A stretch of 64,000 nucleotides of DNA from Candidatus Mycobacterium wuenschmannii (GCF_030252325.1 NZ_CP126981.1:1674001-1738000); one strand, 5' to 3'. Numbered from the stretch's first letter, positions 17,785 to 28,816 are shown. Program-made: numbers and translations. Notes: generated by a model not told the origin, from the sequence alone.

Positions 17785-18705
17785 ATGGCTATCGACATGG
17801 ATCAGATGCTGGCCAAGATCAAGGACCGGCAGTGGGCCCTGGCCGATATCGACTGGGACGCACCGGGTGCGGAGATGATCACCGACGAGCAGCGACCGCA
17901 GCTCAAGGCGTTCATGGCCGACCTGTGCTGGATCGAGAACATCGGCGCCCGCGGCTTCGCGGCGCTGGCGAAGAAGGCGCCCACGCCGACCATCGGTGAG
18001 ATCTACCGCTACTTCCACGCCGAAGAGCAGCGCCACGCCAATGCCGAACTGGCGCTGATGAAGCGCTGGGGCATGCTCGAGGACGGCGAGGTTCCCGAGC
18101 CCAACGTCAACATCCGGCTGGCCATCGACTGGCTGGACCGCTGGGCCGACGACATGCCTCTGTCGCTGTTGGGCACCGTGATTCCGATGCTCGAGGTCGC
18201 ACTGGACGGTGCACTGCTCAAATTCCTGCTCGACGAGGTCAGCGACCCGGTCTGTCACCAGGTGTTCGAGAAGATCAACAACGACGAATCACGGCACCTG
18301 GTCGTAGATTTCGAGGTCCTCGATTTGATCGGTCACGCGAAGGTCCGCCGGATGCTGATCGACTTCGTCGGCCGCAACGCCACGCCGGGTCTGATCATCG
18401 GTGCCGTCATGGGCGCACCGCTGATCAACCGGATCGCCAACGAGATCAGCGCGATGGGTATGGAACCCGAGCGGCTGTACAAGGCGGTCAAGCGATTCAA
18501 GGAACTCGGCGACCGCGGCGCGCACACCAACCGCGTGCCGACGTACCGGTTCCTGCGGCGCTACGCGGGTGTCGTCACCAACCCCCGCCACCCGTACCAT
18601 TTGCTGGCCAATTCGATGGTCTGGCTGTCCGACCGGTACCCGCGCCCGCTGCTGCCCTCGGTGCCCAGCTGGGTTCGCGAAGTCACCCACGAGCCGGCGG
18701 CATGA
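17785..18705 (+). CDS. Ferritin-like diiron protein, probable oxygenase or hydrolase
   Basis: A 306-residue mostly helical protein with a complete carboxylate-bridged diiron ligand set: Glu51, Glu81-x2-His84 (EEQRH), Glu137 and Glu168-x2-His171 (DESRH). This spacing is that of ferritin-like oxidases rather than of simple iron storage proteins. A strong ribosome-binding site (GAGGAGG) precedes the ATG. The monooxygenase gene downstream overlaps it as ATGA, implying a shared reaction sequence. Substrate and exact chemistry are unknown; similar proteins are often just labelled metal-dependent hydrolase. Confidence 0.82.
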   Translation: MAIDMDQMLAKIKDRQWALADIDWDAPGAEMITDEQRPQLKAFMADLCWIENIGARGFAALAKKAPTPTIGEIYRYFHAEEQRHANAELALMKRWGMLEDGEVPEPNVNIRLAIDWLDRWADDMPLSLLGTVIPMLEVALDGALLKFLLDEVSDPVCHQVFEKINNDESRHLVVDFEVLDLIGHAKVRRMLIDFVGRNATPGLIIGAVMGAPLINRIANEISAMGMEPERLYKAVKRFKELGDRGAHTNRVPTYRFLRRYAGVVTNPRHPYHLLANSMVWLSDRYPRPLLPSVPSWVREVTHEPAA

Positions 18706-20201
18706 CCATGGCGAGAACACAGACCCACGACACTCTCATCGTCGGAGCCGGATTCAGCGGGCTCGGCGCCGCCATCAAGCTGGCCCAGGCCGGCGTCAAG
18801 GACGTCGTCATCGTGGAGCGCAGCGATCGGGTCGGCGGAACGTGGCGCGACACCAGTTATCCCGGTGCCAGCTGCGACATCCCGTCGCTGCTGTACTCGT
18901 TCTCGTTCGTCAAGAACCCGACCTGGTCGCGCACCTATTCGCCGGCCGACGAGATCCGCAACCATCTCGAGGAGATGGCCAACCGCTTCGACATCCGTCG
19001 CCAGATTCAGTTCGGCCAAGAAGTCACCGGGCTGTCGTTCGACGAGACCGCCGGAGTCTGGACCGCAAGCACGCCCGGCCGCAAGCGTTTTCGTGCGCGC
19101 ACGGTGATCCTGGCGTCCGGGCCGCTGCCCGACTCCAGCTTCCCCGATATCCGGGGCATCGACACCTACGAGGGCCACAAGATCCATAGCGCCCGGTGGG
19201 ACAAGGACTACGACTTCACCGGCAAGCGCGTCGGCGTGATCGGCACCGGCGCCAGCGCGATCCAGATCATTCCCGAACTGGTCAAGCAGGCCGAATTCGT
19301 GAAGGTGTACCAGCGCACGCCGGGCTGGGTGCTCCCCCGCCTGGACGTCGCGACACCGCCCGCGGTTCAGGCGGCGTTCGCCAAAGTCCCTGCGGTGCAA
19401 CAGCTTGCGCGTCAGGCGCTGTTCTGGGGGCATGAGGCGAGCGCGACGGCGCTGGTGTGGGACACTCCGCTGACGTCGCTGGTCGCCCGGCTGGGCAAGA
19501 TGCACCTGCGCCGCCAGGTCAAGGACCCGTGGCTGCGGCGCCAACTGACGCCGGACTTCACCCCCGGCTGCAAGCGGATGCTGGTCTCCAGCGACTACTA
19601 CCCCGCCCTGCAGCGCGACAACTGCAAGCTGATCGACTGGCCGATCGCGACGATGAGCCCGGTGGGCCTGCGCACCAGCGACGGCATCGAGCACCACCTG
19701 GACTGCATCGTCTTCGCCACCGGCTACGACGTGCATCTGACCGGCCCGCCATTCCCAGTGACCGGCCTGGGCGGTCGGTCGCTGAGCACCGAATGGATCG
19801 ATGGCGCACAGGCTTACAAGAGCGCAAGTGCGCACGGCTACCCGAATCTGTTCTTCATGACCGGTCCGAACTCCGGCCCCGGGCACAACTCGCTGCTGGT
19901 CTACATCGAAGGCCAACTCGACTACGCGGTGCGCGGCATCACCACGATTCTGGACGGCGACCTGCGCTACCTCGATGTCCGCCAAGATGTGCAGCAGCGT
20001 TATAACGAGCGTATCCAGCAGCGGCTCACCAAGACGACCTGGATGTCGGGATGCAGCAGTTGGTATCTGACCAAGGACGGGCGCAACGTGTCGATGTACC
20101 CGGGATTCGCGACGCAGTATCTTCGACAGATGCGCGATTTCCAGTACGCCGACTACGACGCGGTCGAGCACGCCGCCGTACGTGTGAGTTCGTCCGCCTG
20201 A
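18702..20201 (+). CDS. Flavin-containing monooxygenase (BVMO-like), second copy
   Basis: FAD/NADPH monooxygenase of 499 residues. FAD motif IVGAGFSGLGAAIKLA, then VGGTWRDTSYPGASCDIPS, a variant BVMO fingerprint Y-E-G-H-K-I-H-S-A-R-W (Tyr for Phe), and the second nucleotide motif VIGTGASAIQIIPEL. It is related to the enzyme encoded at 14329-15798 (both share the GGTWR...YPGA.CD.PS block) but clearly diverged. ATG 18702 overlaps the previous stop; ATG 18708 is possible. Likely the oxygenating step of the rightward operon, partnered with the diiron protein. Confidence 0.88.
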   Translation: MTMARTQTHDTLIVGAGFSGLGAAIKLAQAGVKDVVIVERSDRVGGTWRDTSYPGASCDIPSLLYSFSFVKNPTWSRTYSPADEIRNHLEEMANRFDIRRQIQFGQEVTGLSFDETAGVWTASTPGRKRFRARTVILASGPLPDSSFPDIRGIDTYEGHKIHSARWDKDYDFTGKRVGVIGTGASAIQIIPELVKQAEFVKVYQRTPGWVLPRLDVATPPAVQAAFAKVPAVQQLARQALFWGHEASATALVWDTPLTSLVARLGKMHLRRQVKDPWLRRQLTPDFTPGCKRMLVSSDYYPALQRDNCKLIDWPIATMSPVGLRTSDGIEHHLDCIVFATGYDVHLTGPPFPVTGLGGRSLSTEWIDGAQAYKSASAHGYPNLFFMTGPNSGPGHNSLLVYIEGQLDYAVRGITTILDGDLRYLDVRQDVQQRYNERIQQRLTKTTWMSGCSSWYLTKDGRNVSMYPGFATQYLRQMRDFQYADYDAVEHAAVRVSSSA

Positions 20202-20205
20202 GCCG

Positions 20206-22503
<2,298 letters not shown>

Positions 22504-22632
22504 TAACTGGCGGTCAACTCCGTGGAGTGAATGCCGTCACTCCAAGCACCGATGCCATTGTCATGCGTCGTTTCCGTGCCGTTTACGACCCCGCCCCACA
22601 ATGATCGCCACCCCCGATGAGAGGACATCATT

Positions 22633-22845
22633 GTGTTCGTTATCCGCCTGCATGACGGCGAAGAGATCCGCGCGTCCGACAACGACAAGCTGACCGTCAA
22701 CGAACACACCGGCGTGCTCAGCGTGCACCGGGTCGACGGCTTCGAAGAGGTCACCACGCACTACTCGCCTTCGGCCTGGTCCTCGGTCACGCACCGCATC
22801 AAGGAACCCGTTGTGCGGCGTCCGGTTGGGGCCAACGCCAAGTAA
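22633..22845 (+). CDS. Small conserved protein of unknown function, 70 aa
   Basis: GTG start with a GAGAGG purine stretch upstream. The acidic/basic soluble protein begins FVIRLHDGEEIRA and contains a TGVLSVHRVDG segment, suggesting a small beta-barrel or strand-rich fold. No signal peptide or membrane segment. It occupies the position of a small conserved gene next to mbtI in other mycobacteria. No function can be assigned. Confidence 0.65.
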   Translation: MFVIRLHDGEEIRASDNDKLTVNEHTGVLSVHRVDGFEEVTTHYSPSAWSSVTHRIKEPVVRRPVGANAK

Positions 22846-22873
22846 GCATTTTTGTCGGCAGGACTCGCTACAA

Positions 22874-22889
22874 TCGAATGTATGTTCGA
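22874..22889 (+). promoter_or_regulatory. SOS (LexA) box overlapping the DUF222 gene start
   Basis: TCGAATGTATGTTCGA matches the mycobacterial SOS box TCGAAC-N4-GTTCGA at 11 of 12 defined positions. It includes the ATG at 22882, so LexA binding would cover the start region. Genes of the 13E12/DUF222 family in M. tuberculosis are known LexA targets. Confidence 0.75.
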
Positions 22890-24156
22890 ATCCTTGTCGC
22901 GGATCGACCCTGCTGCCGACGAGTCCGCGCTGGTAGAGCGCATTGCCGAGCTCGAGCGGATCAAGGCGTTCGCTGCCGCCGGGCAGGCGCGGGCGGCGGC
23001 ACAGCTCGACGCCGTTCGCCGCTGCGCTGAGGCTGCGGCGGGCATCCCATCGGCGAGGCGCGGCCGCGGCGTCGCGAGCGAGGTCGCGCTGGCCCGGCGA
23101 GACTCGCCGGCTCGAGGCAGTCGACATCTCGGCTTCGCCAAGGCCCTGGTGCACGAGATGCCTCACACGCTGGCGGTGCTCGAGGCCGGGTTGCTGTCCG
23201 AATGGCGAGCCACTCTCATCGTGCGGGAGAGCGCCTGTCTGGACGTCGATGACCGGCGGGCCCTCGATGCTGAAATGTGCGCCGATCCGGGCGCGCTGGA
23301 GGGGATGGGCGACGCACGGATTGCGGCAGCCGCCAAAGCCATTGCCTATCGGCTCGACCCGCACGCGGTCGTCGACCGAGCCGCCAGAGCCGAGACCGAG
23401 CGTACGGTGACCATCCGGCCCGCGCCCGACACCATGGCGTATGTGACTACCCTGCTCCCTGTCGCGCAAGGTGTCTCGGTGTACGCGGCCTTGCGTCGCA
23501 CGGCCGACACGACCTTCGACGGCCGATCCCGCGGCCAGGTCATGGCCGACACGCTCGTCGAACGGGTGACCGGCCGTAGCGCGGCGACGCCGGCACCGAT
23601 TGCGGTCAACCTGGTCCTCACGGACAGCACGCTGCTGGGCGGTGACACGGAACCGGCGAATGTCGTTGGCTACGGCCCGATCCCGGCCGACGTGGCGCGC
23701 GGGCTGGTCTCGGCCGCCGTCGGCGACTCCGCGTCCCGTGCGACGCTGCGGCGACTGTACGCGCACCCCCGATCCGGCGCGCTGGTGGCGATGGAATCTC
23801 GGGCCCGCATCTTCCCAACCGGGCTGGCGGCCTTCATCGGGTTGCGGGACGAACGATGTCGAACCCCGTACTGCGACGCCCCGATCCGGCATCGCGACCA
23901 CGCCACGCCGCACGCTCGCGGGGGTGCCACCTCGGCAGTCAACGGGCTCGGCGACTGTGAGCGCTGCAACTACGTAAAAGAGGCCGCCGGTTGGCTAGTG
24001 CGTACGGAGGTCGACGAAACAGGCAGGCACACAGCCGAATACATCACTCCGACCGGTGCGCGCCATCGATCGGCGGCGCCGCCGCGTGCACCGGCCATCG
24101 TGGTCAGTGAGCTCGAGGTCAGCGTTGGCATCGCGCTGGCGCGGCACGCCGCCTGA
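22882..24156 (+). CDS. DUF222/HNH endonuclease-domain protein (13E12 repeat family)
   Basis: A 424-residue protein of the mycobacterial 13E12 REP family. The DUF222 helical region spans about residues 30-300; a C-terminal HNH nuclease-like domain has CRTPYCDAPIRHRDHATPH and GLGDCERCNYVKEA with the Cys pairs and His residues of the fold. ATG 22882 starts MFESLSRIDP, a plausible family N-terminus; an in-frame TTG at 22852 is disfavoured because the SOS box lies between. The absence of a Shine-Dalgarno suggests leaderless expression. Function, whether DNA damage-linked nuclease or selfish element, is unproven. Confidence 0.87.
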   Translation: MFESLSRIDPAADESALVERIAELERIKAFAAAGQARAAAQLDAVRRCAEAAAGIPSARRGRGVASEVALARRDSPARGSRHLGFAKALVHEMPHTLAVLEAGLLSEWRATLIVRESACLDVDDRRALDAEMCADPGALEGMGDARIAAAAKAIAYRLDPHAVVDRAARAETERTVTIRPAPDTMAYVTTLLPVAQGVSVYAALRRTADTTFDGRSRGQVMADTLVERVTGRSAATPAPIAVNLVLTDSTLLGGDTEPANVVGYGPIPADVARGLVSAAVGDSASRATLRRLYAHPRSGALVAMESRARIFPTGLAAFIGLRDERCRTPYCDAPIRHRDHATPHARGGATSAVNGLGDCERCNYVKEAAGWLVRTEVDETGRHTAEYITPTGARHRSAAPPRAPAIVVSELEVSVGIALARHAA

Positions 24157-24157
24157 C

Positions 24158-25330
24158 TCAACCCAGCAGGTTGCGCACGACGCCGTCGGCCAGTAACCGG
24201 CCGCGGTCGGTGAGCACCAACCGGTCGCCCTCACGGATCAGCAGGCCGTCGTCCACGGCGACGTCCGCGCGCCCGCGTTCGGCATCATCGAGCAGTTCGA
24301 CGGGCAGACCCTGGCGCAGCCGGATGCGCAACAGCACGTCCTCGGTGTGCCGGGTGTCGGCATCCAGCTGCTCGAAGTCGGCCACCGGTACCACCGCTCG
24401 GTCGAGGAGCTGCGCATAGGTGTTGGGATGCTTGACATTCCACCACCGAGTCGACCCGACGAAGCTGTGCGCACCCGGCCCCGCGCCCCACCACTGACCG
24501 CCGTTCCAGTAGCCGAGATTGTGCCGACACTGTCCGCCCGGCCGGCTCCAGTTGGAAACCTCGTACCAATCCAGGCCGGCCTGCGACAGCCGATCGTCGA
24601 GCAGCTCGTAGCGCCGCGCCAGCACGTCGTCGTCGGGAGCGGCCAATTCGCCGCTGCGCACCCGGCGAGCGAGCGCGGTGCCGTCCTCGACGACCAGGGC
24701 GTAGGCGGACACGTGGTCGACGCCGGTGTCGATCGCCGTCTCGACCGACCACAGCAGGTCGTCGTCGGACTCCCCCGGTGTGCCGTAGATCAGGTCGAGG
24801 CTGACGTGGTCGAATCCCTCGGCGAGCGCCTCGCGGGCCGCCGCCGCCGAACGGTTCGGGGTGTGGATCCGGTCGAGCACGCCCAGCACATGCGGCGCCA
24901 CCGACTGCATGCCCAGCGACACTCGGGTGCAGCCGGCCGCGCGGGCCGCGGCGAAGAAGTCCGGCCACGCCGACTCGGGATTGGCCTCGGTGGTGACCTC
25001 CGCGTCGGCGGCCAGCGCGAAGTTGTCCCGCACCGACTTCATCACCTGGGTCAGCCGGTCCGGGCCCAGCAGCGACGGCGTCCCGCCGCCGATGAAGACG
25101 GTCTGCACCGCGGGCCCGCCCAGGGTGGCCGCGGCCAGTTCGAGTTCGGCGGCCAGGTTCTGCAGCCAGGCGTCGGGATTGACGCCGCCCAGTTCGGCCG
25201 GCGTGTAGGTGTTGAAGTCGCAGTAGCCGCAGCGGGTGAAGCAGAACGGCACGTGCACGTAGATGCCGAATGGACCGTCTGGGTTCAACTGCAGGTCAGG
25301 GAGCTCGACCGGCGAAATGGATGCCGTCAC
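24158..25330 (-). CDS. hemW: Radical SAM protein HemW (formerly HemN), heme chaperone
   Basis: Radical SAM protein of 390 residues with CFTRCGYCDF (CxxxCxxC) near residue 30 binding the [4Fe-4S] cluster. Length and domain layout match HemW, a heme-trafficking protein, rather than true coproporphyrinogen III dehydrogenase HemN, which is longer. The start is GTG 25330. It converges on the DUF222 gene with a single base between the stop codons. In M. tuberculosis the equivalent hemN/hemW is also near nirA. Confidence 0.88.
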   Translation of the reverse strand: MTASISPVELPDLQLNPDGPFGIYVHVPFCFTRCGYCDFNTYTPAELGGVNPDAWLQNLAAELELAAATLGGPAVQTVFIGGGTPSLLGPDRLTQVMKSVRDNFALAADAEVTTEANPESAWPDFFAAARAAGCTRVSLGMQSVAPHVLGVLDRIHTPNRSAAAAREALAEGFDHVSLDLIYGTPGESDDDLLWSVETAIDTGVDHVSAYALVVEDGTALARRVRSGELAAPDDDVLARRYELLDDRLSQAGLDWYEVSNWSRPGGQCRHNLGYWNGGQWWGAGPGAHSFVGSTRWWNVKHPNTYAQLLDRAVVPVADFEQLDADTRHTEDVLLRIRLRQGLPVELLDDAERGRADVAVDDGLLIREGDRLVLTDRGRLLADGVVRNLLG

Positions 25331-25442
25331 GTCTTCCTAATATCCCGGAGTTCGCGCCCAACCTCCACTGCTGTCACGTTCGGAGTTTCGCTCACTGTGA
25401 GCGGAAGTCGCCCCTGGTAGCGGCCCTAGGTCAGATCCGTGG

Positions 25443-25448
25443 CACAAT
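25443..25448 (+). promoter_or_regulatory. Extended -10 element for the sirA leader ORF
   Basis: CACAAT ends 6 bases before the GTG at 25455, the spacing expected if transcription starts at or next to the GTG (leaderless). The remaining 5' part of the 334-base gap after hemW (25331-25442) shows no other clear feature. Confidence 0.5.
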
Positions 25449-25454
25449 GGTCGG

Positions 25455-25550
25455 GTGACCGTTGCCCACCACAGCCAAGTTCGTATCCCATTGGTGGCGC
25501 GCCGTCATGTCGACTTCAAGCGTGTATGCAGCTGTCGCTGTCTGGCTTGA
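25455..25550 (+). CDS. Leaderless Cys-rich leader peptide of the sulfite reductase operon
   Basis: A 31-codon ORF from GTG 25455 to TGA, ending in V-C-S-C-R-C-L-A. Three Cys codons (TGC, TGT, TGT) alternate with other codons near the stop. A -10-like CACAAT lies 6 bases upstream, so the mRNA probably begins with the GTG. In M. smegmatis, leaderless short ORFs with clustered Cys codons act as cysteine-responsive attenuators of sulfur genes; this ORF has the same position 114 bases before sirA. Ribosome stalling at Cys codons when cysteine is scarce would expose the sirA ribosome-binding site. Confidence 0.75.
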   Translation: MTVAHHSQVRIPLVARRHVDFKRVCSCRCLA

Positions 25551-25641
25551 TCTCGTAGACCCGCCCACCTGCACTTCAGCTGGCTTCCGGATCTGCGCCG
25601 CCGGTACAGCCTCCGGTGGTTTGCGCGCTCCACGCCGGCTG

Positions 25642-25655
25642 CTCCACTAGAGGAG
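25642..25655 (+). promoter_or_regulatory. Hairpin pairing with the sirA Shine-Dalgarno
   Basis: CTCC (25642-25645) can pair with GGAG (25652-25655) of the sirA ribosome-binding site AGGAG, and a larger CCGCCGG/CCGGTGG stem lies just upstream. This is the kind of RNA structure that leader translation could rearrange. The pairing is short and was judged by eye. Confidence 0.35.
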
Positions 25656-25664
25656 ATTTGCCGA

Positions 25665-27326
25665 ATGACGTCACCCCGCCCCACCAAGAGCCAGGGCCAG
25701 TGGGCGCTCGGTGAGCGCGAGCCGCTCAATCCCAACGAGCAGTTCAAGAAGGACGACGACGCGCTCAACGTGCGCGACCGAATCATCAACCAGTACGCCA
25801 AGACTGGGTTCGACAGCATCGAGAAGAACGACCTGCGTGGCCGGATGCGTTGGGCCGGCCTCTACACCCAGCGCGAGCAGGGCTACGACGGCAGCTTCAC
25901 CGGCGACGAGAACATCGACCTGCTCGAGGCCAAGTACTTCATGATGCGGGTGCGCTGCGACGGCGGCGCCATCTCGACCGCGGCGCTGCGCACCCTCGGC
26001 GAGATCTCGACCGAGTACGCCCGTGACACCGCCGACATCTCCGACCGGGAGAACATCCAGTACCACTGGATCCAGATCGAGGATGTGCCCGCGATCTGGG
26101 AGCGGCTGGACACGGTCGGGCTGCAGACCACCGAGGCGTGCGGCGACTGCCCCCGTGTCGTGCTGGGCTCGCCGCTGGCCGGCCTGTCGGTCGACGAGGT
26201 GCTCGACCCCACCCCCGCGGTCGACGAGATCGTGCGTCGCTACATCGGCAACCCGGAGTTCTCCAACCTGCCGCGCAAGTACAAGACCGCGATCTCCGGT
26301 CTGCAGGACGTCGCGCACGAGATCAACGACATCGCGTTCATCGGCGTCAACCACCCCGAGCACGGCCCGGGACTGGATCTGTGGGTCGGCGGCGGCCTGT
26401 CCACCAACCCGATGCTCGCGCAGCGAGTCGGCGCCTGGGTGCCGCTGGACGAGGTGCCCGACGTGTGGCAGGCCGTGACGTCGCTGTTCCGCGACTACGG
26501 CTACCGGCGACTGCGGGCCAAGGCCCGGCTGAAGTTCCTCGTCAAGGACTGGGGCATCGAGAAGTTCCGCGAAGTGCTCGAAACCGAGTACCTGAAGCGC
26601 AAACTCATCGACGGCCCGGCCCCCGAACCGCTGACTCGCCCGATCGACCACGTCGGCGTGCAGAAGCTGAAGAACGGGCTCAACGCCGTCGGCGTCGCCG
26701 CGATCGCCGGCCGGGTGTCCGGCACGATCCTGACCCAGGTCGCCGACCTCGCCGAGCAGGCGGGGGCGGACAAGGTCAGCTTCACCCCGTACCAGAAACT
26801 CGTCATCCTCAACGTCGCCGACGACAAGCTCGACGCGCTGACTGCCGGCCTCGACGCGCTCGGACTGCAGTCGAAGCCATCGGAGTGGCGCCGAAACCTG
26901 ATGGCCTGCACCGGGATCGAATACTGCAAGCTGTCGTTCGCCGAGACGCGGGTGCGTTCGCAGACGCTGGTGCCCGAACTGGAGCAACGACTCGAAGACC
27001 TCAACGCGCAACTCGACGTGCCGGTCACGGTCAACATCAACGGCTGCCCGAACTCGTGCGCCCGCATCCAGGTCGCCGACATCGGCTTCAAGGGCCAGAT
27101 GGTCGACGACGGCGACGGGAATTCGGTCGAGGGTTTCCAGGTTCACCTAGGAGGCAGTTTGGGCCTCGACAGTGGGTTTGGGCGAAAGCTGCGGCAGCAC
27201 AAGGTCACCAGCGACGAACTCGGTGACTACATCGACCGCGTGGTGCGCAACTTCGTCAAGCAGCGAGACGGTGACGAGCGTTTCGCGAACTGGGCGGTGC
27301 GTGCCGAGGAGGCAGATCTGCGATGA
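25665..27326 (+). CDS. sirA: Ferredoxin-sulfite reductase (SirA/NirA)
   Basis: Reduces sulfite to sulfide with six electrons from ferredoxin, for cysteine synthesis. The 553-residue protein has the siroheme/[4Fe-4S] ligands Cys415, Cys421, Cys461 and Cys465 (C-x5-C and C-x3-C). An earlier TEACGDCPR segment probably carries the Cys of the Tyr-Cys link known in mycobacterial NirA. The start ATG has AGGAG 9 bases upstream. It forms an operon with cysH and the sirohydrochlorin chelatase, with overlapping ends; the chelatase makes its siroheme cofactor. Confidence 0.93.
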   Translation: MTSPRPTKSQGQWALGEREPLNPNEQFKKDDDALNVRDRIINQYAKTGFDSIEKNDLRGRMRWAGLYTQREQGYDGSFTGDENIDLLEAKYFMMRVRCDGGAISTAALRTLGEISTEYARDTADISDRENIQYHWIQIEDVPAIWERLDTVGLQTTEACGDCPRVVLGSPLAGLSVDEVLDPTPAVDEIVRRYIGNPEFSNLPRKYKTAISGLQDVAHEINDIAFIGVNHPEHGPGLDLWVGGGLSTNPMLAQRVGAWVPLDEVPDVWQAVTSLFRDYGYRRLRAKARLKFLVKDWGIEKFREVLETEYLKRKLIDGPAPEPLTRPIDHVGVQKLKNGLNAVGVAAIAGRVSGTILTQVADLAEQAGADKVSFTPYQKLVILNVADDKLDALTAGLDALGLQSKPSEWRRNLMACTGIEYCKLSFAETRVRSQTLVPELEQRLEDLNAQLDVPVTVNINGCPNSCARIQVADIGFKGQMVDDGDGNSVEGFQVHLGGSLGLDSGFGRKLRQHKVTSDELGDYIDRVVRNFVKQRDGDERFANWAVRAEEADLR

Positions 27327-28054
27327 GCAACCTGATGGAAGCCGACCTACGAGAGCTGGCGGACAAGGGCGCCGCGGAGTTGGAGGGCGCCAGCGCCACC
27401 GATCTGCTGCGCTGGACCGATGAGAACTTCGGCGGCGTTGGCGGACCGCGGTCCTCGGCGACCTGCAACTATGTGGTGGCCTCGAACATGCAGGACGCCG
27501 TGCTGGTCGACCTGGCGGCCAAGGTCCGTCCCGGCGTGCCAGTTCTGTTCTTGGACACCGGGTATCACTTCGTCGAGACGATCGGAACGCGCGACGCGGT
27601 CGAGGCCGTCTACGACGTGCGGGTGCTCAATGTGACGCCCGAGCACAGCGTCACCGAGCAGGACGAGCTGTACGGCAAGGATCTGTTCGCGAGCAAACCC
27701 AGCGAGTGCTGCCGGATGCGTAAGGTTCTCCCGCTGGGCAAGTCGCTGCGCGGCTACTCCGCGTGGGTGACCGGCCTGCGGCGGGTGGAAGCGCCGACGC
27801 GCGCGAACGCGCCACTGGTCAGTTTCGACGAGGCGTTCGGTCTGGTGAAGATCAACCCGCTGGCCACCTGGTCCGACGAGCAGCTGCAGACCTACATCGA
27901 CGAGAACGATGTCCTAGTGAATCCGCTTGTCTACGAAGGCTATCCGTCGATCGGCTGCGCGCCGTGCACCGCCAAGCCTGCCGAGGGCGCCGACCCGCGC
28001 AGCGGCCGCTGGCAGGGGCTGTCGAAGACGGAGTGTGGACTGCACGCGTCGTGA
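27323..28054 (+). CDS. cysH: Adenylyl-sulfate (APS) reductase CysH
   Basis: Thioredoxin-dependent reductase that converts APS to sulfite, one step before SirA. The 243-residue protein has the paired cysteines of the iron-sulfur type, SECCRMRKV and GCAPCTAKP, plus the redox-active KTECGLH near the C-terminus. The CC/CxxC set identifies an APS rather than a PAPS reductase. ATG 27323 overlaps the sirA stop as ATGA. Confidence 0.93.
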   Translation: MSNLMEADLRELADKGAAELEGASATDLLRWTDENFGGVGGPRSSATCNYVVASNMQDAVLVDLAAKVRPGVPVLFLDTGYHFVETIGTRDAVEAVYDVRVLNVTPEHSVTEQDELYGKDLFASKPSECCRMRKVLPLGKSLRGYSAWVTGLRRVEAPTRANAPLVSFDEAFGLVKINPLATWSDEQLQTYIDENDVLVNPLVYEGYPSIGCAPCTAKPAEGADPRSGRWQGLSKTECGLHAS

Positions 28055-28746
28055 GGCTAGTGCTTGCTGCTCACGGCAGCGCCGACCCGCGATCGGCCGC
28101 CAATGCCCGTGCCGTAGCCAACCAGATTCGCTTCATGCGGCCCGGCCTGCAGGTGCGGGTCGCGTTCTGCGACCTCAACACGCCGCGCTTGCCCGACGTC
28201 CTCACTCCGGACGCGGTGGTGACACCCTTCCTGCTGGCCGACGCCTATCACGCACGCATCGACATTCCGGGCCAGATCGCGGCTTCCGGCCTGCCCGTCC
28301 GCCAAGCCGACGTGCTCGGCGAGGACGACCGCCTGATCGCCGTGCTGCACGAACGGCTCGCCGGCCTGGGGGTGACGACCGACGATCCGGAACTGGGTGT
28401 CGCGGTCGTGGCGATCGGTTCGACACATGCCGCGGCCAACGCCCGCACGACCCAGGTCGCCGATATCCTCCACGCCGGGGCCCAGTGGGCCTGCACGACA
28501 ACCGCATTCGCCACCGTAAACGGCCCGTCGCCGGCGGACGCCGTCGTCGAGTTGCGCCGCCGCGGTGCCCGCCGCGTCGTCATCGCCCCGTGGTTCCTGG
28601 CCCCCGGCAAGCTCACCGACCGGGTCGCGAAATACGCCGCGACGGAGGGCATTCCGATGGCCCCACCGCTGGGTGCACACCGCCTGGTGGCCGAGACGGT
28701 GCTGGACCGGTTCGAGGCGGCGATCGCCCAGTCCGTCGCCGCGTAG
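28051..28746 (+). CDS. Sirohydrochlorin ferrochelatase-like protein (CbiX family)
   Basis: A 231-residue type II chelatase of the CbiX/SirB family, likely inserting iron in sirohydrochlorin to make siroheme for SirA. It opens LVLAAHGSADPRSAANAR with the conserved HGS histidine; the second half repeats the fold, with GSTHAAANART and APWFLAPGKL. GTG 28051 overlaps the cysH stop as GTGA. Cobalt insertion is a formal alternative, but the position in the sulfite operon favours iron. Confidence 0.88.
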   Translation: MRLVLAAHGSADPRSAANARAVANQIRFMRPGLQVRVAFCDLNTPRLPDVLTPDAVVTPFLLADAYHARIDIPGQIAASGLPVRQADVLGEDDRLIAVLHERLAGLGVTTDDPELGVAVVAIGSTHAAANARTTQVADILHAGAQWACTTTAFATVNGPSPADAVVELRRRGARRVVIAPWFLAPGKLTDRVAKYAATEGIPMAPPLGAHRLVAETVLDRFEAAIAQSVAA

Positions 28747-28797
28747 CCCAACACGGCGGACCGGGGTTGCGATTTCGTTGATGGAGACTTAACGGAG

Positions 28798-28810
28798 GGT
28801 TACGGTAACC
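28798..28810. promoter_or_regulatory. 13-bp palindrome GGTTAC-G-GTAACC
   Basis: Perfect inverted repeat 6 bases upstream of the ATG at 28817, in a 70-base gap. Candidate operator for the membrane protein gene; the binding protein is unknown. Confidence 0.4.
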
Positions 28811-28816
28811 ATCACC

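Noticed and set aside
25462..25650. 62-codon frame in the sirA leader
   Set aside because: It overlaps the better supported Cys-rich leader in another frame and has no start signal or motif.
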